In this document: in pieces, positions 40,648-55,600 of the stretch
Layout: the number at the start of each line of letters is the position of its first letter
Position numbering within the stretch: the stretch's first letter is position 1
Assembly (NCBI RefSeq): GCF_964340395.1
Contig: NC_135566.1
Span: forward strand, 18,474,501 to 18,538,500
Reading direction: 5' to 3'
Length of the DNA: 64,000 bases
Source: Glandiceps talaboti
Taxonomy: Eukaryota; Hemichordata; Enteropneusta; Spengelidae
Notes under the pieces: generated by a model
Told to the model about the DNA's origin: nothing
The model's input: the letters and a program-made list of their open reading frames with translations, nothing else
Databases searched by the model: none
Position numbers and translations under genes: made by a program

Positions 40648-43600
40648 ACATGTGTGGTGCGTGTGTGTGTCACAGTATGATTCTGGAGAGTTGTTTTCTA
40701 AGGCACCAAGTTCACAGAGAATAGCTAGGTACCAAGTAACTCCACCCCTTCCTAACCAGGGGTCTAATATTGTCAAGATTGGGAAGATTTGAGTTTTCTC
40801 TCTTTGTTTATCTACCTGAGTGGAACATGTACTCCAAAGCATATGCTTTAGAAGTTAGAGATAGAGATAAGATTTCAAAGTATTAAACACAAACACATAG
40901 TTTATCTCATCTACTGTATCTCAGTTGAGTGAGCTGGTGTCTGGCCACCTTTATAGCAATTGGTTTTAACTCCCACCTGCTTTTGGTTTTAACTCCCACC
41001 TGCTTATTTGCATAGTCACAAGGACATTTGGGAACTATTTATATGCTTTTGCAAAGAAATCTAGTGTTTGGCATAATCTATAGCAGTATATATATTATGT
41101 GTATACAGTACCAGTGCAAATTGTGACACTAAGAACAGATGTAATGAAAAAAAACAGAGAGAAATAGATAGAGGGACAGAAAATTATTCACATTCACACC
41201 ACAGACAAAACCACAAGTGAGAATGACTATTATTTCAGCAAATAAATAAACCTCCATTTTCCGGCCAGTTAAACCGCTTGCCAACAATTTTCCCCATATA
41301 TGAGAGTTTGCACCTTTCTGTGAAACCTTGCTGAAGGAATGCTGTATCATGCCAAAAAAAACAACATATTTTATATTTATATATTTTTTTTTTCATTGAT
41401 TTTCAGCCTTTAGTCCGTCTTTCACCTACAACTTTACTTTATTCTGGAAAATCTCCCGATGATAACCATATATTGGTAAGTAATAACTGTATATCTACTA
41501 TTATTATTAACTAGGAAATATTTAGTTTCAGCTAAATATGAAATTGATACACGGTGCAACTTCAAGGTATACATATAGGAAAAGTTGACGAGTTGACGAA
41601 TTTCAATACAAGCAAGTTAGTGCATGTATGAACATGGCTGGATTCAGTACAAATAGTCAACATGTATAGAAAAGGAGATGTTGAACACACACAGTATTGT
41701 GGTTATTAGCTCAAAGAAATATGACAAAAACTTATTTGCAGTATTTGCATATCAGTAGCTTGAACATTTTAATAAGTTGATTTATGCGTGGGAATGCAAA
41801 ATAAGTTTATTATGTGCATAAATATTACAAAGTAATAAAAAAAACCACCACATTTGCTGTGCCATTTGGAGATATCGGTGACTTGAAAGTTCACCAACTT
41901 TTGATGCAAATATACATGCATATGGCAATCTCCAGGGTATTGCACTATTTGATGAGGAAAAACCCTTGTGATGTCAGGTGGATGAGAAAAAAAACAGAAA
42001 CATAAATCAAACGGTTGTACTAATTCTTGGCACCAGTTCTGCATTTGATGTGTAGTGACCTGCATCATGATTGGTTGATAGAGTGAGTGATTTGCTCTCT
42101 CAGATGGTCTTGCGTTTATATAGGTCCCAATGAGTGGCATGCCACAGAGTGGCGTGACTTCAGTTTATAGGACACTGAAGTTGCATAGTAACCTACTTTA
42201 GGGTTTAGATGTAGAACAACACAGATGGTAAACATTGGTATGTGAAAAATCAATGGACACTATGTAGTCCAAGTTTCATATTTGGCAATAAAAAAACCAA
42301 AAAACTTTTTAGGCCTGTGTGAAAGTATGTGTGATTGTCAGATGGGAAATATACATGTGACTTTCTAGCTGTTTGATTCTTCATTGACATGAAGTGGACT
42401 GTGGCATATTAAAGCATGGTTTCCATTCCAATGATACCCCTGTGGTTGCCTATCAAGCAGACTGGCAGATACTGGGAGAGATGTACATGTACAACTTTAC
42501 ATTGTGTATTTTGTTTGTAAAGTGTTCGATTGGCATCTATGTTTGAAATGGAAGTCGTTCAAAGCTGAAAATGTGTGTATCAAAATTAGGTAGTTTTGAA
42601 ATGAGGTTTCAATACTGAGACTCGCGATGCGGCCTGGTGTATTTTGTATGACGTGATATCTAATCAATTGATGAATGATAGCTGTGGACCACTGGTGTAT
42701 ATATGGTATCATGTACTTGATGTGTTGGATATTGCAAACATTTGTCTACAGTTCTTCTCAGCTCTGTGTATAAACTAACCACCATACACTCCATTATATT
42801 TTATACTCAAGTTTTATTGCCTTTTTAAGGTCAAGTAAACAGCTTTAGAAAGTGTCATCACATCAATTGATCCAAAAAAAAAAAAACATCTCAGAAGAAT
42901 TTCACTGAAAAAAAGCTAATGTATCTAACAAAGAGCTGTGTTTGCCCTGTGATCTCCTACAACACCCAAAGAATGAATAACCTTACATAATCAAACAAAT
43001 ACACCCACTACTATGGGGTGATCATATAGAAACAATGTAAGTATATGTAACACAACAAATATAACTGTGAACAGTTATATGCAAATATTTTAAGCTGCCA
43101 AACAAGCCATAATCTGTAGTGTTTACATGATGACCAGTTATATGTAAATTTTTTTAATTGTATGCTAAAGGTCTCCCTGGTGCTATGCTTGCCTGTAGGC
43201 TGTAGGTTGTTTTGGCATTCTGTGTAGCTTCTGTGTGAACTGAATGATAAGTAATTGGGGTCATTCCCAGCATAGTATTGATTTCTGTAGATGGGAAAGG
43301 ACACACAAAGAGAGAAAATTACCACAGAAACAAAAGTTGAATTAATGACATACCACGGCAAAATAGGTAAATTTACTAGAAAAGAAGTTATAAAATTTGT
43401 GAAAGCATGGTTCTGGTTTTTTGGTGCTATCCTGTCAAATGCTATGAACTTCAATTTATCTGGAATTTATCTCAGGTAGAAGTTTTGTAGGTATTGTAAA
43501 TTAGTCTGTGACAAAGTCAACAATGTGCATTGAATGAACTTTTAATTAGAAATAAATTTGCATACAAATGATCTGTGTGTTACTGTAACATTATGTAATC

Positions 43601-46600
43601 AACTTGCAACTACTGAAAAAACAATTACTCTTTTGACCTAACAAACAAACTTTATACTTGTATATGTAAAAAATAATAGTCAAAATATATAGTAATATCT
43701 TTATATGTGTACTGTAGTATGTCATATTTAGTTTTCATGTTTAATGGTGAAATATAATTCAGTGGACCATAATCAAGCCAAGTTATTATCTTTGAACAGA
43801 AAATATGGATTATATACCCAGGTCATTCTACGTCCAACTACCAGTGTTTACATTACTGGTTTTGCAATGTTCGAAATATGAGTCAAATCACCATTATTTT
43901 TGTGATGTTTCACATATTAAACTTGAAGAGGTATAATTATATTATTCCCCAGTATTTTTCTTCAGCTGGAAAATACCCATTGAACTAAGGGGTTTGTCAG
44001 TGTTACTACTTGTTTTGTTTAATTATTGTAGTGACAAGGTCCTCTTTGGTCGTGAGTAATTTCCACAGCTGAACAAAGACAAAAAATGGGGAATAATATC
44101 GAATGGTAGAATGGTAGCCATGTTTTCACTAGCACTGGAATGATATTTGATATTCTGCCACTACTGTGGTGTGTAGAACTAGAAGGTTGATATGTATGGA
44201 AATCCATGCTGAGTTCCCAAGGCTATTTACAATAGCAGGACTCCACACAAAAATTATGTTTTGTAAAGGTTCCATCAATTCAATGATTTGTTTACTGTTC
44301 TCGAATTTCCCAAACCCAACCATGCAGACAAGGAAAAAACAAACAGTGAGACACAAAAAAAACATATGTCATGTGTTAGCATTTCATGTGAAATTCACTT
44401 TTCTGTTGATTCATTTTCTGTTTGTTCCTAAATCTACTAGACTGGTGAAATATAAATGTCAAAATCTAAAGTTTGATTATCTTCAAACAACTATTTGAAA
44501 ATATGTGTAGTTATTCTGAAACTATTTGTACAGTCTTTTCATATATAATAGTATGTGATGTAGCCTTTCGTGGAAATATTGGCAAGACAAAATTTTTCTT
44601 TGTCTAAATATACTGAAATATGTGCCCACACACAGATGGCAAACAGGCACTTAACATACAAAACTAGATGCTTGTGTATACTCTGTTGATTCCCAAACTT
44701 TTTTCCTTCCAGTTCTCACAGCCTATTAAATACTCATGAAATAGGTCAGCTCCAAAGATGACAACTCAATTTTTTTCTTGATGTTTCAAATATGCAAATT
44801 GCCATGACAACTCAAAACGCTGATTGAGACAAATTTTCGTGAATGAAAAGTGTATAAGGGAGTGCAGTGTGCGTGAAATGTCAGAACATTAGTGAAATTC
44901 TATTCATTGATTCTATATTACAATCTTTTTTGATTTACTACAAATGCAATTCATATAATATATATATACATATCCACGGAAGAAGTCTCTCAAAATAAAG
45001 TAAGCCCATCTGTAATGTAATAACCCATTTGGTCAGATAGAAATTTATATACAAGATGGTGCTGATACTATGATAGTCTAGTTCCTATATGATGTGACAG
45101 TGTTACGATTACTACGATCATCTCCACTCATGTATATGGAAAGTCGGTACACAAAAATCTGTGCTACCCCCCAACTGCATTCATTGATGTTATCATGTGA
45201 GCTCATATGATTTAGTTTCAAACTGGAGAGGTGGAGTTCAATTAATGAGCAATTGTCTAATGTAGGAACTAACTAATTGCAACTACATGTCACTTTGTGA
45301 TGGATTACTACTCGCATGCGTTGTTTACCCTTCCCCCAATGGGGTAGCACAGATTTCTGTGCTAGAATAAACGACTTTCCCAATATGTGAGTGGAGATGA
45401 TTGTAGTAATCATAACTTGTCATATAAAAACCAGACTAATAATGCACTGATAGTGTATTCCAACTACTAAACTGTGTAGTGTAGTGTAGTGTAGTGTAGT
45501 GTAGTGTAGTGTCGTGTCGTGTCGTGTCGTGTCGTGTCGTGTAGTGTAGTGCTATCTTTCATTGAATGGAGGTGATCGACACCCAGACTATCAAGTATCA
45601 ACTGTCTCACAGTCAAAAAATCAGGCATATTATTATTACTCTCAAACTTAAATGTAAAATGAATGTTTATATCATTGATAACTTGCACCTGTGCCTTGTA
45701 AATAACATGGACTCTGTATTATTAAAACCACAACACAGTTTTACAGTGTTGACTGCAGGCAGTGTTTATTATGGTCAGCTCAGTGACCCTAAATATTGTT
45801 GTTCTACAGTTTCAAAGATGTAAAATTTTATATACCAAATTTATCTACATAATATGTATATTTTCTAGGTACATGGAAAGTTTCCCACGTTAAAAGTAAT
45901 TTATGACCTGCCTGCTGTTTGAACAGACCTAGAAATACATTGATATACTGTTACAGTACTAAAAATTGTGTCCTCCCAAAGTGAAAACTACATCCACACT
46001 TGTATTGTAGGATAGTATATGGGGACTAGCGTGTTTTTTCAACCCTAATCATGCCACAGCCATTATCTTTTAGTTTTACATGAACTTCACTTGAAGAGGC
46101 CTTTAAAAGTGTTTCCCATACAGGCAACTCTGTTTCCCCTTTGGACTATTAGTGTCAATGTTTGGTGCCATAGCTGTGTAGATTTGAGGCTGTTTGGGGG
46201 GATTTACAAGTTTATGTTGTGTTGGTGTAGGGCTCTAAGCTATACTTGTCTATTCACGCACTGTTAAATATGTATGACAAACAGGCTGAATTATTTCAAA
46301 TAAAACCATCAATAGAGGTAATGAACTAGGCGTAGTGACATCATAAATGATACATGACTCACAGGTCAACACACAGACTGACACGTAGTAGGAAGGGCTA
46401 ACAGTTACAGTGAGCCAACCACAACAATGTAAGAGAAATCAGGCCACTCATGTCTCAAAATATCATCATTAGATAGAAGTCTGTTGTTGTTTTTCCTGAC
46501 TGACAACCTTGACCTTATGGTAACCTTCAAAGTCCTACATTTCATCCTTGGATTCAAGGGACATTGATGTAGATGTGTAATGAGGTATTTGATAAACAGG

Positions 46601-46618
46601 CTTTGAATTCAAGGCAAC

Positions 46619-46714
<96 letters not shown>

Positions 46715-46889
46715 AGTCTATCTATCTGTATATCTGTCTCTCTGTCTCTATCTGTTTATCTCTATCTCTATCTCTATCTGTAGATATCTATCTCTCTATC
46801 TGCCTATCTGTCAATCTCTTTATCTGTCTCTGTCTGTCTGTCTATCTATCTATCTATATGTCTATCTATCTATCTATCTATCTATCTAA

Positions 46890-46935
<46 letters not shown>

Positions 46936-49615
46936 ATCTATCTCTATCTATCACTTGTTTCACTTCAAGTATACTTTACATGTCTGATTGGTAGAATTCA
47001 TTGATTTATTATTGAGGGACTATTGTTATCTTTTCAGTATGTGTTTGCTTACATAATATATGTATTGTTGATAGGTGTGAATAGACCAGACATACTCTGA
47101 CTAATTTGTAATCTTCTTGGTAAATATTATTTAGCTAATGACCCAAACAGCCATGTTATAAAAAAAAAACCTGTATGTGTTATAGGCTTGACAGTGCAGT
47201 GCTGCTCACCAGATATGGCTGTGTGTGATAATGAACACAGCAAGTCACTTGGCTGAATCAGTGAATGTTTATATCAAGCAGTGTTCTGTAAAGTCGATTT
47301 ATGTGATTCTCTAACATTGATGTATCTACAATGCATATTGAGGGCCTATTCGCTGAACTAACTACATTGTAATTTAGTTAAAAATAATATGATAGGTGCA
47401 ATAACCATGTCCCCATTAAAATGTGATACATTGATTTTCCATCTTTTTATGACTATCATTGATGGATAATTCTGTCGTCTGAGTTTGTCGCAATCAATAT
47501 CATGTAACAAAAGTGTTAGTCACATGATCTGCGACTAAATAAATGATCCCTGGCTGTCAGGATATGAAATGTCTTGATGTGTTAAAATTTATAGGTGATG
47601 TTTATGTCTTAATTTGAACTATACTCTCTAGGTCTTTCAGCTATTTACAGCTTCCTTTAAAGGCCCATGTCAGGGGAGAATTATAATTTGGCATTTGAAA
47701 GACAGTTGTCTGACAGAGTTATAGAAAGAGTTTGTTTTGAAAATGATTTCATCTACTCCGTATATGGCTCCACTGATAAAAGGCACTAATGGGAGAACAT
47801 GGGATTTAAACATTGGCCTTTAAATTCAACAAAGAAGAATTAGTTTTTAGTCATATTTAAACGACGTGAACATGATTCGTAGAAAAAGAAAGTTATGTAC
47901 TAGACCATGGGTCTGAATATTACTTCTGTAGTTGAAAATATGTAAGTACTGGAGGACACTTTGGCTTCATTGGATGTATACTGACCTACATGTACATTGC
48001 TAACCTCTGTTTCTGAAGTACAGGGCATTGATAGCTTGTTGAGGATACCTTGGGTTTTAGTGAAGCGGAAAACTACATTGATGAACAAATGAAGACTTTA
48101 GGACTCAACTTTGCATGTAAATGGTGTTTACAAGTACCTGGTCTTTCAGCTAAAATGTCTCATTTGAATATGTCAAGCTTGTTGCATTTGCTTCATGTGT
48201 TACATGTTTTCTAAACTCACAGGTCAATTCTTTTTTTTTTCTTTTTCTTTCGTAATTGCTGTTGTGTGTCAGCTTCCCTCCCCGTTCAAAGAAGGCAACA
48301 GCTTGTTTATGTCTCTCAGTCTGTGGTGTTACAAACATCTTAAATTACTGCTATCAAATTGCATTCTCCAAATTAATGAAACTGTCTTGTAATAGCTTAG
48401 AATGTGAGTTTATATAGTTGTTGTTGTCGGTATGATTCATACTATGAATGCACTTTCCTTGTTTCTTACTTAGTGTGGAAGACCTAGTGAAAAAAGCTAG
48501 GTTTGCATTCGAGGTCACCTGGTGGTACAATTACTATTCATTGAAAACACAATGATGTATGTCTTTTGATGGAATATGTATATGTCTAGTCTGACTGATG
48601 GAGCACAGCTTTGTATTGACTCTTTCTATGTCCTTTGCCTTGGCGTGCCAGTGAGACAAACTGACCTTGTGATCTGCATGTTGAGGTCAAGTCATTTGTG
48701 AAGGCTATACAACAGATCATTCATTTGGCAAATAGGTCAGGTTTGGTAGTAACTATGGTAGTAACTGTACATCATGAGTGAGTCAGCAGTACTTACTGCT
48801 AGTGCTAGGGTTGTTGTAGAAGGGGAATGAAGTGAACTGAACCATGGGTTGGAAAGTCTCCATACGTGTACCCATCACATGATGAAAAATAAATATGTTT
48901 GAATGCATGGGGACTTTGAAGTGTTTCATTTGTACAACTTTGTTGGCAAATTATTATCGTTTACTGTAAACTGTAACTGAAAGTTGTCAGAAGTCCTTGG
49001 CAGATCAAATATACTTGTGACCCCAGCATATTATTGTTTGTGGTGTATACATATATTACTATATTTGTGAGATCTATTACCCTACTCAGGCTCCCAGATC
49101 ACAAAACATCATAAAACCGTGTTAAAGCAAACAGTGAGATTGATTTGTATTTTAACTTTTATGGTTGTAAAGTGCTATATGTACCATTGAAAGTATTCAC
49201 TCCTGTGTACTATAACTTCCAACTACTTGTACATGCAATACCTGAAATATGGTGTGCATTGTTGGCATGTAAAAGTTCTTGAAGTGTAATAACAAATTTA
49301 GAGAGGTTTTATCATGCATATTGTATGAATGAATTTATTGTTTCTTTCAGAGGAGTGCCCAATACCTTCACAAGGAGTTGCCAGTGCGTGTCGCACACCG
49401 CATCGCAGCATTTCGTGGACTGCCATTTATTGTAGGCTGTAATCCCACTATACTACAAGTACATGAACTCTACATCAGAGCTTTTCATATGCTGTCTGAA
49501 TTTCCAATTGTAAGCAGTCATTAGTTATCTTTTGGACAGTGTGTACTGATAACAGTGATATGTGATTGTTAAATATATTGTGTATGTATACGTGCATGCA
49601 TATATGGATGGATGG

Positions 49616-49673
<58 letters not shown>

Positions 49674-52600
49674 GTATGTATGTATGTATGTATATATACA
49701 TGTATGTATGTTAATATGTATGTATGTGTCTGTACATGTGTCTGTACATGTGTATGTATGTACGTACGTACGTACGTACGTGCGTGCGTGTGTGCGTGCA
49801 TACGTATGTACCTATGTGTGTGTGTATGTGTGTGTATGTATGTATGTATGTATGTATGTATGTACAAATACAAATAAGTTTGCATGTACTATTTTAATAG
49901 GTCTCAATATTATTGCAACAAAGGCAAATAAATTGTCTGAAAGTAAGTGAATAATCAAAACTCTTGACTTCCTTGATGTACACACCATCCTTAATAAAGA
50001 AATCGTTGTCTACACTTAAACTTGCACAGTCCATTACTGATTCTACATGTTGTACATTTGATTGTTGACTTGACAGATCACAGATTTTGAGACAGAACAG
50101 AAGTACAGTGCAATGGTAAGAGAGTTATTGGATGATCACAAAGATGTGGTCACAATGCTGGCTGAAGGATTCAAAGAAAGTAGACGACATATCAAGGTAA
50201 GAACAAAACAACGATGGAGATTTGTGAGAAACAAATTGTATTGTTATCGCTGTGTGTCTCGTCTGTTTGCTAGAAAGTGCTGCAATAACGATGCCCTATT
50301 CTGTAAGATACACCATGTTAGGGCACCCTCAAACATCAGGTTACCCTGAAAAAAGAAGAGGCCAATAAGGGCTGTTTATTTTACGGTTTTAAGCAATGCC
50401 CAAGAAATATTTCAAATTTGCTTAGTAGTATGAGGGGAGAGTATTTTGGTTTTTTTCAGTCAGACTACACCTGTATTTTTCCATGTAACTTGACATTCTG
50501 TGTGATTTAGTTGAGGGGGAGGGGATATTTGTAAAACAAAGGTGATTGTGTTATCTGAAGTGCCCCATCTGATTAAAACAATGGTGCTTAAAATATAATC
50601 ATGTAATAAATTGACTAGAAAATAAGCTAATGTATATCTCAAATCAAACACCATACTACAGTTTGTGGATTTGTTTGTAATAGTAGTTCTGAGACAAACC
50701 AACAAAAACAGCTTACTAACAACCTTGCTAGCTGCCATTTTGTAAACACTATAATAAATAAAATTATTTATTTTTTTATTAAATTCTTCCAGGATGAACA
50801 GTTGGTCAGGAAATTCCTTGACAATACTTTGACGTCACGGTTGGGTATCAGAATGCTGGCAGAACACCATCTAGCGTTACATCATGATAGGGTAGGACAT
50901 TGTAACTTTGTCATTGAGTGCATTTTGCATGCTTGTTGTGTCTTTAGACTTTTTTTATCTATTTCAATATACACTATCCCCTTGTTGTGTGATCCCGAGA
51001 ATGTTTGATGACAATGCAGTGATCAGGTGGGATTTGGTTTATGCCCTTCCGCCATCCTAACCTAAAATATCGCAGTATATTATAATTGTAAAAAAAGAAA
51101 CGCTACACTAAAGATTAAGTAATGTTGCAACCAGCAGCAGTGATGTGTGATTTCTGATTGGTCATTTGGGTTCATGCAAGTTGTCATGCCAACCCTTTCA
51201 ACCAATCAGAAATCAAATATGGCTGCTACTTATGCATGCATTATTTGTTGGGTAGTTTAAACAAGCTGTATTTCTGTAATGTTGTGAGCAGAGGTAATCA
51301 CTATGACTCAGCTAAATTTGGTAGATTCACTGCCCCCATTACTTGTTTCCAGATAATTTTGACAAAATGGATTCGAAAGAAAACAACCCTCTGTGTCTTT
51401 TATGGTTTGTAATTAAGGGGAGACGTTTGCAAAGTGTCCAAAAATGATGAGTTCTGGTCACTGCGTTGTGTCAAATGTTCTCAAAAGTCCAGAAACAGGT
51501 AAGGTATATACAATACACAAAACTGAAGTTCAAAGCCAACTGACAGCTCTTTCCCATTTCTGCTTGCTTCCACAGGCTTGAGGGGTTAACAGGTGAGGTG
51601 ATGATGATCACACACGAATTAGGTCCTTATGGATGGCACTAGTTACATGACTGCAATTATACTAGAACATTGGTTGTTGGACAGTAACCTTTCTCTCTTG
51701 CACACACATGGCATTCACAGCATTCATATGTGCATACACAATTGTAGTCATAACATTGTTCAGACCCACATATTAACACACCATTGCTTCTTTTTGCCTT
51801 ATTTTTGACCACGTAACTTTGTTCCTTGCAGACTTTAAGCTCTATGTGCTGTACACATCAATTACACAGACTGCTGGGTCTTGGCTAGCTTTTGTAATGC
51901 AAGTGTAGTTTTGTAGTGGAAACAGGCGTTACCTGTGTACGGCTGAAGATCCTACACGGAGAATGGGACTGTTGGTGATGTGATCAGATAGCTGACCAAG
52001 ACCCACAGTGACATTAAAACATACTCTGAAGGCCTCGGAGTTTGTCACAATCTAAAAACGATGTTCAAAACTTATAATGAACATAAAGGCGAATGCACTC
52101 CATGCCATGAAATAGAGACATTTTCATAAACTCTGGGTTCTGGAGAGTCATTTCATGATTTGACATCACCTACAATTACTTGTGATTTCATGGAAATATC
52201 AATTTGATCTTTTGCCTTTAAAGTGTATTGTTGCTGTGGGACAATGCATCATGGGAGTCAGCAGAAATAATATATTCAAGTTGCACAATGAATATTCATG
52301 AGATATGTTTTACACTGAAGGGTATAGGTATTCAGGACTCATGAATATTCATTGTGTAACTTGAATACATTATTTCTGCTGACTCTCTTGATGCAACAGC
52401 CCATAGCAAAGATACCGTATAAAGGCACAAGATCAACTTCATATTTTTCTGAAATCACAAGAAGTTGTAGGTGATGTAAAATCATGAAAAGACTTTCCAA
52501 AACACACAATTTATGAAAACGTATCTATTTCCTGCAGTGGTATTTCCCTTTAAACACATAATCAGCATATAGCTGAAGAATTTGTTTTCAAATGATGAGA

Positions 52601-55600
52601 TATGTCACATGTTCTTCTAGGGCTGTTAAAAGTATAATTCTCGTGAAGAAAATGTAAAAAAAAAAAATAGATGTGCATGACAATTACAGAAATCTGATAT
52701 GGCAGTCTTGAATTTAATAGAAATAAAAATACATTAGAAAAGAGGCGTGAAAGATATTCAGGACCTAAAATTGTCCATGACTTGAAACTAAGCTTGCTGA
52801 ATGAGATCATTTCCATTTAGTAACTTCGATTTGAATTTTTTTTTTAAATTCCCAGAAGAGCAGAGAATTCAGAATTATCTATCATATTTTAAAAGTCATG
52901 TATTGTAGGAATGGATGTATTCATATAACTAAATTATGTACCAAAAAGTACTTTGGCACGATTTTGGTATATCTTGAAATATCTTGCAAAATTTGGTACA
53001 ATTTCTGGAAGAAAATGTGACAAACTCTTGTGTGACAAACTCTGAAATCTTCAGCCTTATCAAAGGTGATGGTGGTCCAGGATGTGGAACGGATTTTAAA
53101 AATGATTATATATAATGGTGCTAGCTAAAACATGCTACAAGTTTGACGTTTTAGTACGTTGCAACCTTTCAGTAATGAATTTGTTGGGGTGAAATAGAAC
53201 AGGTTTGGATGGAGGCTGCTGCCAGGAAAGGGAGCGTGTCAGTTCCTGAAAATGAAACTCATGACATTCATATGCAAAAATGACTTCTCCTTTCTGTGTG
53301 TGGTGACTCCATTGATTCAATATGTACATCACATTGTTTGATTGTATGCCATGAATTCATGAAAATAAAGTAGAAATTACAGAAGTTTCAGTACTGTACT
53401 TTGCCCTAATACCCATTCTTGTAAATCCAGAGCCTAGTTTTCTCACTGCCATGATGAAAAATAATAATCTCTTTGTGGTTCGTTTTGGATGGTGCCGCAA
53501 AGAGACCAGTGGTTTTACAAGAATCTTGTTTTGGGGGAAGAACATTGAAATTACATACAGGGCTGTGTTTCCTGGTTATCTTGTTCAGAGAGAACTCTGC
53601 AGTTTAAAATATAACTTTAGTGTGTATTTGTTAAAACAGAAGTTTCACTCTAACAGAGTTCATTATAAAAAGGTTGCAATGTAAATGGTAAGTTGACCTA
53701 TGAAAACTGCATAGGTATCGTATGGCAGTTTTTTGTCATTTTTGCATGTACATAATAGAGTCATGCAGAGTATTGTGAATATTAGCATATGGGTAACTCA
53801 AAGTTCAAAGTTACAAACATGTCAAAATATATATATCTTCCAACAAAAGTTAGAGTGTACGAAATAAGGACATGTTATTATTATAGTGAAATGGGTATTG
53901 TATAGTTGACTGTCAAGATTTTAACAGTGGTTAATATTTAGTACAAAACTGAAGTTAAATTTCCCATGTCAGTTTGAATGATGACTTGATTACTGTTAGG
54001 TTTATCTGTGTTCAACTTTGTACATGTATGTTATATGAACCTCTCTACAGCCGTATCATGTTGGGATTATCAACACTCAGATGCAGCTGAGGAAAGTGAT
54101 CGACAACTGGGTTGACTTTGGAAAGTAAGTTCACTTTCATATCTATACATGGAATAAGAATAGCGCCCTCTCAGCTTTTTGTCAAGAGTGTGCTTTTGTC
54201 ATTGCGTGGATTAGTTTGTAAAAGCAGTGTGAAAATTTCACTTGGATGAAAATTTTATTTGAAATGGCACCCGTTTCTTTCTGTACCCAATTACTGTAGA
54301 TACTCATATTCGGATTAATATCCATACCCTATTCACAAATTGAGTATGTTCTTAGTACTGAATTATGTGGGCTGGTAGAGTATCGATGTTTAATGTTTCT
54401 AAATATAGGTATACTAAAGTAGACACGTATTCATGATAAGAGTATAATGTATCAATTTACACTAATTAGTTGATAATCTATAATACCATATGTCACATAA
54501 TGAGAGCTTGAAATGCTGGTGTAAGACGAACGGGTAAATAAGCTAATAATTTGAATCAGCACGGCATCATTATGATAAAGTCATTTATAAGCATTATTGC
54601 AGTGGCCAATTTAAAAATGAACTAATGTGTCACCACACAGACAAACATTGGCACCTGTATATCTGTATCTACATGTAGTTGCAGTACATTTAAATGGTTT
54701 ATTTCATGTAGACAAAATGTAGCAAGAAATTGACATCTTGCTGTCTTAATACGCAGTTTGTGTGTGGTTGTATCAATCACAGGACTTAGTTTGGGAGCAG
54801 GTATTGTAAACCTGGACATTTTCATGTAAGACTTATTTTTGCTATTTCCCTGGAAAATTAAAATGTAGAAAATAAGCTGTGACTAGAATACCTTTTTGTA
54901 CATGAACACAATATACCAGTCGCATAATTAGTAAAAATTAGTCTTTGAGAACTACAGCGGAAGAGTGTAAAATCACAAAATTTTCTAGTTGTGAAAATAG
55001 CTTGGTTTACAGTATATCAAATGAAGACAGATTACAGAAAAATTTACCATTACTGACTTCAACTCACTGAAGTAAGGCTAAGGAACTCAGCTTGTGTAAT
55101 TATGGTATTATTTATATCGTGACAATTAGTTGTAAATTAAGAGAGATATTGTCTGGATGAGTTTTATTGGATTATAAACCGTGCTGTGATGTGTTTTTAT
55201 ATTGCAGGAGACTGTGTGATCATAAGTACGGCTATGCTCCTAATGTTAAACTGAAGGGTCATGTCAATGCTACATTCCCCTACATTCAGAGCCCTCTGGA
55301 CTATATACTGCCAGAGATCATCAAGAATGCCATGAGGTACGATACTACCAAATTAGAGTGACTTTAGTGTTTCAGTTAAACAGCAAAATGTCTTTTATGT
55401 CTCGCATAAAACGTTTTTGTTACAAATGACATAAAACAAAATACAGACACTGATATCATGCAAGTATATAAAATGATATATTTTATCTCATTGTGAACAC
55501 AAATCAACATCACTGTCTGATCAAAAAGGAAGATTCAAACACAAAGTATTTATTTGTGTTCACAGTGATATAAAATGTAACATTTCATGTACATGCAGGC

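Noticed and set aside
43011-43454. 147-codon minus-strand frame inside BCKDK intron 2
   Set aside because: Composition is AT-driven, with no recognised family and no splice partners.
46573-47004. 143-codon Leu-Ser-Val-Cys open frame
   Set aside because: It is a translation of the GTCT/ATCT microsatellite.
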